A stretch of DNA of 64,000 bases from positions 33,690,738-33,754,737 of the forward strand of contig NC_090996.1 of the NCBI RefSeq assembly GCF_041146395.1. The letters run 5' to 3'. Origin of the DNA: Eulemur rufifrons (lineage: Eukaryota; Chordata; Mammalia; Primates; Lemuridae). Shown one piece after another: positions 23,171 through 35,232 of this stretch. Numbering within the stretch: the first letter of the stretch is position 1; each line of letters begins with the position of its first letter. The notes below the pieces were generated by a model, which did not search any database, was not told where the DNA came from, and saw nothing but the letters and a program-made list of their open reading frames with translations. Position numbers and translations under genes: made by a program.

Positions 23171-25679
23171 TCAAAATAAGTCACCCCAAGGACCCCCTCA
23201 GAACTTCCGCATGTGGTTGCAGACTCGGCAGCGTTTGTGGTGCGCTGTCATCTGTAGGGCGCTTCAGCTGAGGCAGCCAACATACCAGTGCTATAACATT
23301 CTTTTGAAAAACCAGAAAGTACCTTATATAACAAACTTTTACAACCAAAGGGATCTGCGAGCAAACGTGAAAACTCAGGGACATTATTTTCAATTTTTTA
23401 AAAAGGATATTAGTTTTGATTTACCAATTAATTTTTCTGGGAGGCTTTTTTTTTTTTTTCATTTAAATGAGTCATTTTTGTATTATTGTGAGGCACTCAT
23501 TTTAATTTCATGGCCTGCAGAAGTTTACAGGAATATAAAAATTTGATGCCAATGAAATTCATTAGAGTTCACCATTATCTTCTGAATAAAGCGCCATCTG
23601 TCTTGCATATGTTTGCAGTGGTGGCTCACAATGGTCCTCACCACGTACTGGACAGATGCGTACTTCGTAGTTGCCATACACACATAGCAACACACGCCTT
23701 GAGCCCCAAGATGGGTTGTAAAATAAGGCCATATCCGACATGGATTAAAGTCCCCACGAAGGAGAGCCTGGTGCCACCCCAGAAAGTGCACATACGTTCT
23801 CTGCTTTTGAGAACAGATTTAGAAAACAGTCCTTCCAGCTCAGCAAAGGCCATTTCATTTCTGTCTGCTCACCACCCTTTCATTTCCAACAAACCTGACA
23901 AAAACTTCCAGAATGAAAATAAGAATGTTCATACTGGAAGGAAATGTTGGCAGAGAGCCACAGACTTAAAGTATGCAAGCTAATTTTGCTCTTGTTTTTT
24001 TGCCAATAACTCCTTGGCCTCCACACGCTCTGCACAGTCAGGGCCTGAGGACGGTCCCAGTGGTGTCCGTTTCTCACAGACCCACCGAAAACCCTCAGCG
24101 GTGGCGGAGGAGGAGTGATGAATCATAGCGAAGTGAACTTCCTCTGCTCCTGGTCCCGCTCTCAGCCGGGAGACAGGGCAACATTGACATCCTGGCTGGT
24201 AAACTCGCCCAGCTTGTTTGTCACACGAGAATACAGACCTTGCACCTTACTCCAACCCAGTGACGGTCATTTACATCTAGGCTCCCTTCCTTCCTCCCCA
24301 ATTAGAAGTGGCCCTTCCCTTCACCCAGGGAGGGAGGGAGTCAGGGAGGGGGCAGGGGCAGGAGGGAGATGGAAGGAATGAGGGGGAGAGAGAAAAAGAA
24401 GACGAAGGAGGCAAGTGTCTTTACTGCTTTTAAAATGGGTTTGAATTTTTAGATATATTTTCTAGACCACATTTTCAGAATACACCTTCTGCGTTAAGGA
24501 TCCTGCCCTCTGGCGACATAGAAGAACTGAAGTCTTATGCTGCATTGCAAGGAGTAAGTAGGCTTCCCCATGAGGTTTTAAGCTAAACAATGAAAAGTAC
24601 TGGGGTTTGATGTGTTTCCCCACAGCCAGGAGGATGGCTACAGCCGACCTGGAACTGTGCAGGCGTCCGGGGAGCATCCTGGTTTTCTGAGATTAGGCCA
24701 AATGGGGCTTGGGAAGAGGTTCAAGGCTCTCGAAGGATGCTGCCTTCAGCCTCACCAGAAGCATGTGGCGGATGAGAGGATGGGAGCGTAGCCCCTTCCT
24801 AAGCCATCCTGCAGGGGTTGGCCTCAAAGCCAGGGACTCCCGCGGGGTGGGAGCCTGGCTCTGAGGGGTGGGTCAGGCACCAGGGGAGCATTCTGCCCGG
24901 GCAAGGACTGACTGGCTGCTTTAGCCAGAAGATCCAGGAGACCCTAAAGAGGAGAGACTAGAACCACCATCACGTTCCCAGCAAGGGCCTGGACCCTCCT
25001 CATGGACCTCACAGGGGGTGTCATTCTACCCAAGAGAAGGTAGGGAGGGGCAAGTGCCCAAGGGACCCTGGGGCCTGCGCTTAGAGCAGGTGAGAAAGTT
25101 CATCTCACCTAGTCCAAAAGCCATGGAGAAAGGTGAGGTCACGTCAGGAGAACTCTAGAGGTCAGCCCCAGGAATCAGCTCTGCAGGGGCAGGCCCCTGC
25201 CCACAGCAATGGGTCCTGGAATGGTCCAGAAACATTTTTTAAAATTGTTGTAAGATATTTGTCAATGACCTCAGCCTCTACCATCCCCACTCTCCTCCAG
25301 GAGGCTGGGCACAGCCGGGAAGTGGGTGGAGAGAGAGGTCCCAGCAGCAGCCGAAGGTGGATGGAGGGGCTGAGGAACGAGGCTATAAATAATTAGGCAG
25401 CTGCTCGGCAGCTGGCGCAGGGAATTGTCCGGGCTGGGGAAGGCACAGCCAGAGAGCCATGGTCAGAGCAAACAGGAGGAGGCAGTCCGAGGGGGCACAG
25501 ACGGCTCTGGTCCTTCCCCACTTGCAGGGGTGACTGTGCACCTTTGCGGCAGCTTTAAGCCAGAACCCACATCCTAATCAAGACTGGACAAAAGAGAGAG
25601 TCTGTCATCTCACCTTTTGTAGCTCAAGAGTCTGCCCGCTGCGGTGCCATGTTGTTTGCGCATCCATGTTGGCGTTTAT
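23171..25679. other. Intergenic stretch with purine-rich G4-prone tract
   Basis: No gene is recognised. A nearly pure purine stretch lies at 24328-24415, starting with four G3 runs in GGGAGGGAGGGAGTCAGGG (24328-24346). This is a strong G-quadruplex motif on the + strand. The rest (23171-24300 and 24420-25679) is unremarkable; the 157-codon frame at 23510 has no recognisable features. Confidence 0.6.
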
Positions 25680-26150
25680 TTTTAACCTTTTTACTTTTTG
25701 TTGGGGTAGAACTTATATCAGTGAAGTGCACGTAGCTCAGTGAGATTCACACATTGATACACCGACATAACTATCATTTCGAACACGATATAGGACACTT
25801 CTAGAAGCTCAGCAGACTCCCTGCACCATCCAAGGGTAACCGCTGTGGTGATCACCGTCATCACAGATTGCTTCCTTTTGGCTGCACAACTGATGCATAT
25901 CCCTGACATCACACAGGAAGTGCTGTAGCGTGTCTGCCTTGCTTCCCTTGTCCATATGTCTGTGCGATTCCTCCGTGTCATGTGCAGTAGAACGTTGTTT
26001 CTTTTCGTTGCAGTGTGGTATTCCACTATATGGCGAGACGGTGATGTGTTTATCCACTCTGTTGAGGCCCATGTGGGTCATTTCCAGTTTGGAGCTGTAA
26101 TGAATAACGCTGCAACGAGCATTCTTGTCAGTGTTGCTGTATGTCGAGGT
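25680..26150 (-). repeat. Old L1M 3'-end fragment, antisense
   Basis: A reverse-complemented L1M 3' region: 'ttgttggggtagaacttatatc', later 'tgtggtattccactatatgg', then 'cagtttggagctgtaatgaataacgctgc'. The same ordered phrases occur in the fragments at 38945 and 44250. Diverged, no tail. Confidence 0.75.
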
Positions 26151-26169
26151 AGGTTTGGAAATAAATTCT

Positions 26170-26720
26170 GATGGGAATCAAAACTGGCGCGACCTCTATG
26201 GAGGGCAACTTAGGAAGAGCTGTCAAAATTAGAAAAGCGCGTTCTCTTCTGGGAATCTCCTCTACTGATCTGCTCAAACATGCAAAGTGTCTTATGCACC
26301 AGGTCCTTCGTTACAGCATTTATTTGTAAAAGCGAAAGTTGGGAGACAACCTAAATATCCATCAGTAAGTGTTTATCCATCCGTAGACTAGAATACTATG
26401 CAGCCACAGGCAGGAGTGAGAAAGGTCCTGGCACAGCAGGACTGCCAAGGTGTGTTAAGTAAAAAAACAAGACGCTGAACAGTACATAAAATTTTCTAAC
26501 ATGTATATTAAAAAGAGGAGAATATATTTGCTTGTATTTTCATAAAATATCTATAGGAGTAGAGTCAAGAAATAGATAATATTATTTATGGGGGACAGGG
26601 TGGGAGGAAGTTTTTTTTTAAGTGTATATTCCTTTGTAATCATTGAATTTTAGGACATATGCATGCATTACCTACTCAAAAGTTCAATTCATTTTGAATA
26701 GACTAAAAACCACTGAATTG
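26170..26720 (+). repeat. Old L1-like fragment, sense
   Basis: The ordered phrases 'aaaactggcgcgacctctatggagggcaa', 'caacctaaatatccatcagtaag' and 'agaatactatgcagccac' are typical of the sense strand of an old LINE-1 3' end. It lies next to the antisense fragment at 25680, so the two are separate insertions or a rearranged one. Confidence 0.6.
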
Positions 26721-26742
26721 TACACATTAAAAGGGTAAATTT

Positions 26743-28104
<1,362 letters not shown>

Positions 28105-28585
28105 CATTTTTTTAAATTAAGGTGAAAGTCACATAAAATTAATCATTTTAAAGTGAACAATTCAGTGGCATTTAGTACATTCACAGTGTCGTGCAACCAT
28201 CACCTCTGTCTAGTTCTGAACCATTTTCATCCTCCCCACTGGAGACCCCACACCCCCCAAGCAGTCACTCTGCGTTCCTGCCTCTCCCAGCCCCAGCAAC
28301 CGTCGGTCTGCTTCCAGTCTCTATGGGTTTCCCTATTCTGGGTGTTTCATGTTACATGGAATCATACAGTATGTGGCATTTTGTGTCTGGCTTCTTCATA
28401 TTGGTATGTTTTTGAGGTTCATCCACATTAAAGTATAAATTGTTGCTTTGTTCCTTTTCATGGCTGGCTAATATCCCAACATTTGTATAGACCACAGTTT
28501 GTTTGTTCACACACCCATTGATGGACATTTGGACTATTTCCACCTTTCGGCTATTGTGAGGAGTGCTGCTGTGAACTTTGTGTGA

Positions 28586-28621
<36 letters not shown>

Positions 28622-29250
28622 ATTTAAGTACATGTTTTCAATTTTGGGGGGCATATACCTGGGAGTGGAATTGCTAAGTCACATGGTAACTCATATTTCA
28701 CTTTTTGAGAAGCCACCAAACTGTTTTCCACAGTGGCCACACCGTTTTCTTATTCCCACCAGCAGTATGTGAGGGCTCCAGTTTTTCCACATCCTCACCA
28801 ATACTTGTTATTTTCTTTTTTTTTAATAATAGTCTTCATAAGAGGTATGAAGTATTACCTCGTTACGGTCCTGATTTGTATTTCTGAAACAACTAATGAT
28901 GTTGACCGTCTCTTCACGTGCCTGTTGTTTGTATATGTTCTTTGGAGAAATGCCAAAGAACCCTTCAGATCCTTTGTCAATTTTTTAATTGAATTTTCTG
29001 ACTTTTTGCTGTTGAGTGGTAAAGTGTTGTTTTTATATTCTGGATGCTGGACCTTTATGAGATACAGAATTTGAAAGTATTTTCTCTCATTCTGTCAGTT
29101 GTCTTTCACTTTCTTGATAATGTCCTTCGACACACAGAAGTTTGTCATTTTATGAAGTCCGGTTTATCCATTTTTTCTTTTGTGGCTTGTGCTTTTAGTG
29201 TCATAGCTAAGAATCCATTGCCAAGTCCAAAGTCATGACGATTTACCCCC
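28105..29250 (-). repeat. Old L1M 3'-end fragment, antisense, with (TG)n
   Basis: A reverse-complemented LINE-1 3' end and the distal part of ORF2: 'aggtgaaagtcacataaaattaatc', 'gtgcaaccatcacctctgtc', 'gttacatggaatcatacagtatg', 'ctattgtgaggagtgctgctgtgaac' and finally 'tgtcagttgtctttcactttcttgataatg'. A (TG)n microsatellite with one CG step grew inside it at about 28579-28620. There is no intact reading frame. Confidence 0.85.
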
Positions 29251-29767
29251 ATATTGCTTCTAGCAGGTTTATGGAACATAAATCCTAACTCCTTAAGCGC
29301 ACGCAGCGACTTCTCTCCAAAGAGTGCAGTATGAGAAAGCAGGGAGGACAGGGAGTGGCTGCACAGAGGGGAACCCTGACAGACACGCCACAGCCAGGTG
29401 ATGAGTTGTGTTGGTAGCATGTACCCTCAGCAGGATGAGAATGACACTGTTGTGGGCTGAATTGTGTCTCTCCTCGCAAATCCATGTGTCGATGTTATGA
29501 CTCCCAGTACGTCAGTGTGACTGTATTTGGAGATAGGGTCTTTAACAAGGTAGTTAATATTAAATGAGAGCATATGGGTGGGCACTAATCCACTATGACT
29601 GGTGTCCCTATAAGAAGAGGGGAGTAGGACATAGACACAGAGTCTACAAGCCAAGGAGAGACGCTTCAGAGAAAATCCAACCCTGCCCACACCTTGATCT
29701 TGGACTTCCAGTCTCTAGAATTGTGAGAAAATAAATTTCTGTTATTTAAGCCACCCAGTCTGCAGTA

Positions 29768-30350
29768 CAGTTGACCCTTGGACAACATGGGTTTGAACTG
29801 TGCGAGTCCGCTTTACACAGGTTTACTTCAACCAAACAGGGATGGAAAATATGGCAGTTGAGGGATACAAAAACTAGGTATAAGGGCCGGGCGCAGTGGC
29901 TCACGCCTGTAATCCTAGCACTCTGGGAGGCCGAGGTGGGCGGATCGTTTGAGCTCCAGAGTTCGAGACCAGCCTGAGCAAGAGTGAGACCTCCGTCTCT
30001 ATTAAAAATAGAAAGAAATTAGCTGGACAACTAAAAATATATAGAAAAAAGTAGCCGGGCACGGTGGCGCATGCCTGTAGTCCCAGTTACTCAGAAGGCT
30101 GAGGCAGGAGGATCGCTTGAGCCCAGGAGTTTGAGGTTGCTGTGAGCTAGGCTGATGCCACGGCACTCTAGCCCGGGCAACAGAGTGAGACTCTGTCTCA
30201 AAAAAAAAAACAAAAAAACTGGGTATAAGGAGGACCAACTTTTTGTACACACAGGTTCCGCAGAGCTGACTGCGGGACTTGAGCATGCTCGGATTTGGGT
30301 ACACGTGGGGGTTCTGGAACCACTCTCCCGTGGATACCAAGGAACAACTG
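29768..30350 (+). mobile_element. Tigger-type (MER8-like) DNA transposon, nonautonomous
   Basis: Terminal inverted repeats are visible: CAGTTGACCCTTGGACAACA at the left, and the right end reads GATACCAAGGAACAACTG, the complement of CAGTTGTTCC. The left flank is TA, as expected for Tc1/mariner-pogo elements; the right flank is TG, consistent with one mutation. No transposase frame is present. An Alu interrupts it at 29885. Confidence 0.85.
29885..30213 (+). mobile_element. Lemur-type Alu inserted in the Tigger element
   Basis: A complete dimer from GGCCGGGCGCAGTGGCTC to a mixed A tail. The target duplication AAAACTAGGTATAAG / AAAACTGGGTATAAG (about 29870-29884 and 30215-30229) comes from the Tigger sequence and differs at one base. 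Lemur-specific bases are present. Confidence 0.95.
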
Positions 30351-30411
30351 TGTTTGTTATGGAAGCCTAGTACTTTACCTCTGTGGTCTTCTTCTAAAAA
30401 ATCTATAACCC

Positions 30412-30562
30412 AAGCCTGTAGTCCTAGCTGCTCAGGAGACTGAGGCAAGAGTATCACTTGAGCCTAGGAGTTCAGGGCTGCAGTGCACTGATTGCACCTG
30501 TGAATAGTTGCTGCACTCCAGCCTGGACAGCATAGCAAGACTCCGTCTCTAAATAAATCAAT
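30412..30562 (+). mobile_element. Free left Alu monomer (FLAM), 5'-truncated
   Basis: One 7SL-derived arm: GCCTGTAGTCCTAGCTGCTC, then TTCAGGGCTGCAGTGCACTG, then GCACCTGTGAATAGTTGCTG, CACTCCAGCCTGGACAGC and ACTCCGTCTCT. The 'CCTGTGAATAG' block is retained from 7SL RNA and is typical of fossil monomers rather than later Alu dimers. Confidence 0.8.
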
Positions 30563-30574
30563 AATTTTTTTAAA

Positions 30575-30870
30575 AGTCTGAGACACTCACCGCTAGGAGG
30601 AGCCTAAGGAGACACGACTAAACGTAATGTGGGATCCCAGGTGGATCCTGGAACAGAAAAAGGGCATTAGGTAAAAACTAAGGAAATCTGAATAAAGTGT
30701 GGACTTTAGTTAGTGGTATATCAATATTGGTTGAGTAATTGCAACACTAATGTGAGACGTTGATAACAGGGGAAACCGTGTGAGCTATGTGGGAACTCTA
30801 TATACTCTCTTCACAATTTTTCTGCAAATCTAAAACTATTCTAAAATGAGAAGTTTATTTTTAAAAATGG
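30575..30870 (+). repeat. Old L1M 3' terminus, sense
   Basis: 'gtggactttagttagtggtatatcaatattgg' followed by 'acaatttttctgcaaatctaaaactattctaaaatgag' is the characteristic last ~250 bases of old L1M elements on the + strand. Confidence 0.75.
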
Positions 30871-31855
30871 ATAAAAGTTTTGAAGGGACATTCCAAAAAA
30901 GATGTACAAATGGCCAATAAACACATGAAAATATTCAACAGTATTATTCATTAGGGAAAATGTGAATTAAAACTACAATAAGGGCCCGGTGTGTTGGCTC
31001 ACACCTGCAATCCTAGCATTTTTGGAGGCTGAGGCAGGAGGATCGTTTGAGCCCACAAGTTTGAGGTTACAGTGAGCTATGATCATGCCACTACACTCTA
31101 GCCTGGGTGACAGAGTGAGACCCTGTCTCTAAGAAAAGAAAAAAAACCTCCTACAATTAGAGACCACCTCACATCCACTAGAATGGCTATAATCAAAAGG
31201 GAATAATAAGTGTTGGTGGGGATATTGGGAAACCTGGAATCCTTTTACAATGCTGATGGTTTCTTAAAATGTTAAACATAAACTTACCATAAGACCCAGC
31301 AATTCCACTCTTAGGGATCTACCAAAGAGAAGTAAAAATCTGTGTCCACACAAAAACGTGAGTGTGAACGCTCCCAGACATGTGCATAACAGCCAAAGAC
31401 GGGAAGTAACCACCTGTGTCATCAGCTAATAATGGGTAAATAAAATACGGTGTAGCCACACAATGGAATCTTATTCAACCATAAAAGGAATGACGTACTG
31501 ATCTATGTGACAACATGGGTGAGCCTTGAAAACATTATGCTGAGTGAAAAAAGTCAGATGCAGAAGGCCTCATACTATGTATTTCCACTCACATGAAATG
31601 CCCGGAAAAGGCAAATCTATAAATACAGAAAAGATCCAGGGTTGCCTAGTACTAGGGATGAGAACTAAAATGGTGAAGTTCACTAAAGTAGTGAAATATT
31701 TAGGATGGTAGAGATGTTCTAAAAAGTAGATTGTGGTGATGGTTGTATGACTCTAAATTGACTAAAAATTTTTGAGTTATACATTTAGAGTGGGTGAATG
31801 TTATGGTATGTAATTATACCTTAATAACATTGTGAAAAAAAAAAAAAGAAAGAAA
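30871..31855 (+). repeat. Old L1M 3' end, sense, interrupted by an Alu monomer
   Basis: Ordered LINE-1 phrases: 'gatgtacaaatggccaataaacacatgaaaatattcaac', 'agacccagcaattccactcttagg', 'ccacacaatggaatcttattc', 'aaaacattatgctgagtg', 'atggtatgtaattatacctt', then an A tail at 31836-31849. The reading frame is broken. A monomer Alu occupies 30983-31147. Confidence 0.88.
30983..31147 (+). mobile_element. Alu monomer (FLAM-like) inserted in L1M
   Basis: A single arm from GGGCCCGGTGTGTTGGCTCA to GTCTCTAAGAAAAGAAAAAA. The L1 text 'aattaaaactacaata' before it resumes after it as 'ctacaattagagaccacctcac', giving a short imperfect target duplication. Confidence 0.8.
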
Positions 31856-32469
31856 AGTAACCAGCAAGGTAGGAAGGCCTAGATGACACAAGATTGGCAA
31901 TATGATAATAATTTTTGTAAGTTGGGTTATGGGTAAGGAGGATTCATCATATTATTTCTTTTATTTTTATGTTTGAAAATTTTCATAATACAAATTTTAA
32001 AAAGTTAATACTTGCTCCTCTGTTTCCAAACCCTAAAATACATGTTTCTACACCATCTAGGCGTTATTTACAAGGCTTCCTTTCTCTCTAAGTTGGATTA
32101 TGGGTTTCCTAGGAACAGAAATGGTTTCCGGTTATTTGCTGGGTTTTGTATTTCCAGGGTCTGACTCAAAGGCTGGCAAATACATGTTAGTTGAACAATT
32201 TTTTAACAAACAATAGGGAGAGATAAAAAGAAATATCTAGTAACATGGGAAAGACCATTTTCCAAAAGCTAACACAAATTTCTCAAAAGGAAATCTTTCA
32301 AGTACTCAGAATTCCAAGAGAACATCTTGTTTTAAAGTATGTTTGGCTGTTGTTTTTTGTTTGTTTTTCGTTTTTGTAACATTCTACTTTAGGGAGAGCT
32401 CCCATTAGTAAAACCATCGGTGATGGGTCCCTTGTTCTAAATTTTTTTTTTTTTTTTTTAATTCTTAAT
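31856..32469. other. Intergenic, no gene seen
   Basis: AT-rich unique sequence with a T tract at about 32441-32460. No repeat is identified with confidence. Confidence 0.6.
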
Positions 32470-32765
32470 GGCATGGTGGCTCATGCCTGTAATCCTAGTA
32501 GTTTGAGAGGCCGAGGCGGAGGATTGCTTGAGGCCAGGAGTTCAAGACCACCCTGGGCAACATAGCAAGACACTGTCTCCATGAAAAAATTTTAAAAATT
32601 AGCCCAGCATGGTGGTGCACACCTGTAGCTCCAGGTACTCAGGAAGCTGAGGTGGAAGGATCTCTTGAGCTCAGGAATTTGAAGTTACAGTGAGCTATGA
32701 TTACACCACTGTACTCCAGCCTGGGTGACAGACTGAAACCTCATCTCTACAAAATACATAAAAGG
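32470..32765 (+). mobile_element. Old Alu (AluJ-like)
   Basis: A dimer starting GCATGGTGGCTCATGCCTG, with linker AAAAAATTTTAAAAATTAGC and right arm GTACTCCAGCCTGGGTGACA. It is 5'-truncated by a few bases and is flanked by AATTCTTAA on both sides. Confidence 0.88.
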
Positions 32766-33108
32766 TAAAAAATTCTTAAAGCATTCTGTATGAAAATAAT
32801 GCTGAACAAAATTGGATCCTTCTTGATTCGAATTTTACAATGTCTGAATGTCCTCATTGCGAATTTCCTCTCCCATCACATTAATGTAGAAAATACATTC
32901 ATTTGAATCTGTTCTGATAGATTTCCTGTTTTTAAAAAATGTGATTTTCTTGCCAATTGACAGTCCTCCGAGGCACGAATGGAGAGGGAAACCTTGGAAA
33001 CAATCTTCCAGATTTGCCTGACGGAGGTGTGCATCTGACCTAACAAAATAGACCTACCACTTGGACACCCTTTCAAGACAGACAGGAGGGAGGGAACATG
33101 GATCAAAT
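32766..33108. other. Intergenic, no gene seen
   Basis: Unique sequence between an Alu and a Tigger element. No feature is recognised. Confidence 0.6.
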
Positions 33109-33110
33109 TA

Positions 33111-34285
33111 CAGATGTGTGTCACTTAATGACAGGGACACCTTCTGAGAAACTTGTCATCAGGTGATTTCATCACTGTGCAAACACCACAGAGTTTGCTT
33201 ACACAAAGCTAGATGGCATAGCCTCTGCACACCTAGGCTGCGTGGTCTAGCCGATGGCTCCTAGGCTACAAAGCTGTACAGCATGTTTGTGTGCTGAATC
33301 CTGTAGGCACCTGTAACACAGCGGTAATTGTGTAGCTAAACATAGAAAATGAACAGTAAAAATACAGTATAAAAGATTAAAAATGGTGCACCTGCATAGG
33401 ACACTTACTATGAATGGAGCTTGCAGGACTGGAAGTTGCTCTGGGTGAGTCAGTGAGCGAGTGGCGTGTGAATGTGAAGGCCTAGGCCGCTACTGTACAC
33501 TGTTGCAGACTTTATAAACACTGTGCACTCAACTTACACTACACTACATTTATTTAAGATTATTTTCTTTCTCCAATAACAAATTAACCTTAGCTTACTA
33601 TAACTTTTTTTACTTGATAAACCTTCTAATCTTTTTAAACTTTTTGACTTTTCTGTAATAACACTTAGCTTAAAACACAAACACACTGTGCAGCTGTACA
33701 AAAATATTTTCTTCATATATCCTTACTCTGTAAGCTTTTTTCTAAAAAAAAATTTTTTTCTACTTTTTAAATTTTTGGTTAAAAACTAAGACACAAACAC
33801 ACACATTAGCCTAGGCCCACACAGGGTCAAGATCATCAATATCACCATCTTCCACCTCCACATCTTGTCCCACTAGAAGGTCTTTGGGGCAATAACTTGC
33901 GTGGGGCTGTCAGCTCCTGTGACAACAGTGCCTTCTTCTGGAATACCTCCTGAAGGACCTGCCTGAGGCTGTCAACTTTTTAAAAATATAAGTAGAAGGA
34001 GTACACTCCAAATAACGATATCTAATAGTCTAGTAAATGCACAAGCCAGTAACATAACCGTTTATTACCAAGTGTCACACACTGTGCGTAACTGTGCGTG
34101 CTCTACTTTTTTATGATCGGCAGCGCAGTAGGTTTGTTTGCAGCAGCAGCAGCGTTGCCGCAAACTCCTGACTCGTGCTACAACGTCACCAGGCCACAGG
34201 ACTATTCCGGCTCCGTGATAACCTTATGGGACCACCATCCCGTGCGGGCTGCTGTTAACCCAAACCTCTGTGGGGCGCATGACTG
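33111..34285 (+). mobile_element. Tigger-like nonautonomous DNA transposon, about 1.2 kb, both ends present
   Basis: The left end is CAGATGTGTGTCACTTAATG and the right end GGGGCGCATGACTG, whose complement CAGTCATGCGCCCC pairs with the left end. TA flanks both sides (33109-33110 and 34286-34287), the target duplication of Tc1/mariner-pogo elements. The interior ('ggtgagtcagtgagcgagtgg', 'ttagcttaaaacacaaacacac', 'tcttctggaatacctcctgaagg', 'cggcagcgcagtaggtttg') matches a common primate Tigger-related repeat. No transposase frame remains. I am unsure of the subfamily name. Confidence 0.85.
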
Positions 34286-34324
34286 TACTCCCTTCCCAGG
34301 GGCCGGGCAAAGTGCTGGGTCTGG

Positions 34325-34570
34325 AGGAGGTATTGCACGGAGTCGCCCAACAGGCCTGTGCCGGGGCCGAGGCCCAGGGGGCCGCGCGGGGAGGCGGTGA
34401 CCGCCTGGGAGCATCGAGCCAGGGACCGCGGGGACGCCCCGGGGAGGGCAGGGCGCTCTCGGGCGCCACCTAGCGCCGGCCAGACCCGGAGCACCCCGCA
34501 CCCAAGGCGGCGCGGGGCGGGGCGGGGCGACCCCGGCAGACTTCGGGAGCAGCCTGTGGCCGCAGTCAGT
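34325..34570. promoter_or_regulatory. Orphan CpG-dense patch with GC boxes
   Basis: About 30 CpG dinucleotides occur in some 245 bases, far denser than anything else in the intergenic region. It includes tandem Sp1-type GC boxes (GGGGCGGGGCGGGG at 34514-34527) and a G-quadruplex-prone block (GGGGAGGGCAGGG and neighbours, about 34430-34452). No gene promoter is identifiable. The 222-codon + frame from 34358 overlaps it but is arginine/proline-rich, runs into a MER5A-like repeat and looks like a composition artefact. It could be a distal enhancer, an lncRNA promoter, or a GC-rich repeat not yet decayed by CpG loss. Confidence 0.55.
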
Positions 34571-34755
34571 GCTGGAGCGCTGCTCTGGGCAGGGTGCGGT
34601 CCTGGACCTGCCTCAGTCCTTCCACGTCTGATTCTTCACAGGGGGGAGTGGTCCTTGTGCCATCCACGCGCTCTCCTAGCGCTGCCCGTCCCGGTTCAAG
34701 TGCACAGACCACCTCCAGCCCCTAATCCATCCTTGGGAGCTGTCCAAGCTCTCCT

Positions 34756-34885
34756 GCAGTTTCTCACCCTTGGCAAGCCATTAGAATCACCCGGGAACTT
34801 TAAAAAAATACAAATGTCTAGACCCGGACCCCAGACCAGCTCAATCGGGGGTAGGCGCGGGCACCAGTGTTTTCACGTCACCGAT
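34756..34885 (+). repeat. MER5A-like hAT-Charlie MITE fragment
   Basis: 'cagtttctcacccttggca', 'attagaatcacccgggaactttaaaaaaatac' and 'cccggaccccagaccagctcaatc' follow the order of the MER5A/MER5B consensus. The 3' end is not clear. Confidence 0.65.
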
Positions 34886-35232
34886 GGCTCCAATGCACCG
34901 CTGAGCGTTAAGAGCACGCCTTACACTAGCGGGATTCCCCTCTCCCCTTTGCGCTCCAGTCCCCGTAACTGCTGCTTGCGCCCAGTGTTGACTGCCTTCC
35001 TCCAAAATCTCGCCTCTGTGAGCTAACTTGCCCTAGACAGCGTCCGCTTGGGGTCTAGCTCTGGAGTGTCTGATGGTTCCCCCTGTCACCTGGACAGTGG
35101 GGCTTGGGGGGCAGGGGCGGGGTGAGGGCCTCCTTTTAACCAGAGGCCTGGGAAGCAGGGACCCCTTCCCTTGGATTCCTGCTTAGAGCAGAACCAGGAC
35201 TGGAATCCAGATCTTTGGACTACCTGTCCAGT
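34886..35232. other. Intergenic, GC-rich, no gene seen
   Basis: No gene or repeat is recognised. A G-rich stretch at about 35100-35128 (GGGGGGCAGGGGCGGGG) is quadruplex-prone. Confidence 0.55.

Larger units (their letters stand above)
29449..30373 (+). mobile_element. MLT1-type (MaLR) solo LTR, split by a Tigger that is itself split by an Alu
   Basis: The LTR opens GTTGTGGGCTGAATTGTGTC, contains 'actgtatttggagatagggtc' and 'gactggtgtccctataagaag', and carries its own AATAAATTTCTGTTATTTAAG. The text breaks at 29767 (CAGTCTGCAGTA) and resumes at 30351 (TGTTTGTTATGGAAGCC), exactly where the MLT1-type 3' end should continue. It is a non-coding LTR with no internal retroviral region here. Confidence 0.85.

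Noticed and set aside
30002..30457. 151-codon minus-strand frame
   Set aside because: It is the translated antisense of an Alu plus Tigger sequence. Similar Alu-derived frames at 7850, 10377, 44274, 44397 and 62789 were dropped for the same reason.
34141..34154. Short (GCA)n run as a possible triplet-repeat locus
   Set aside because: It has only a few units and belongs to the interior of the Tigger element.
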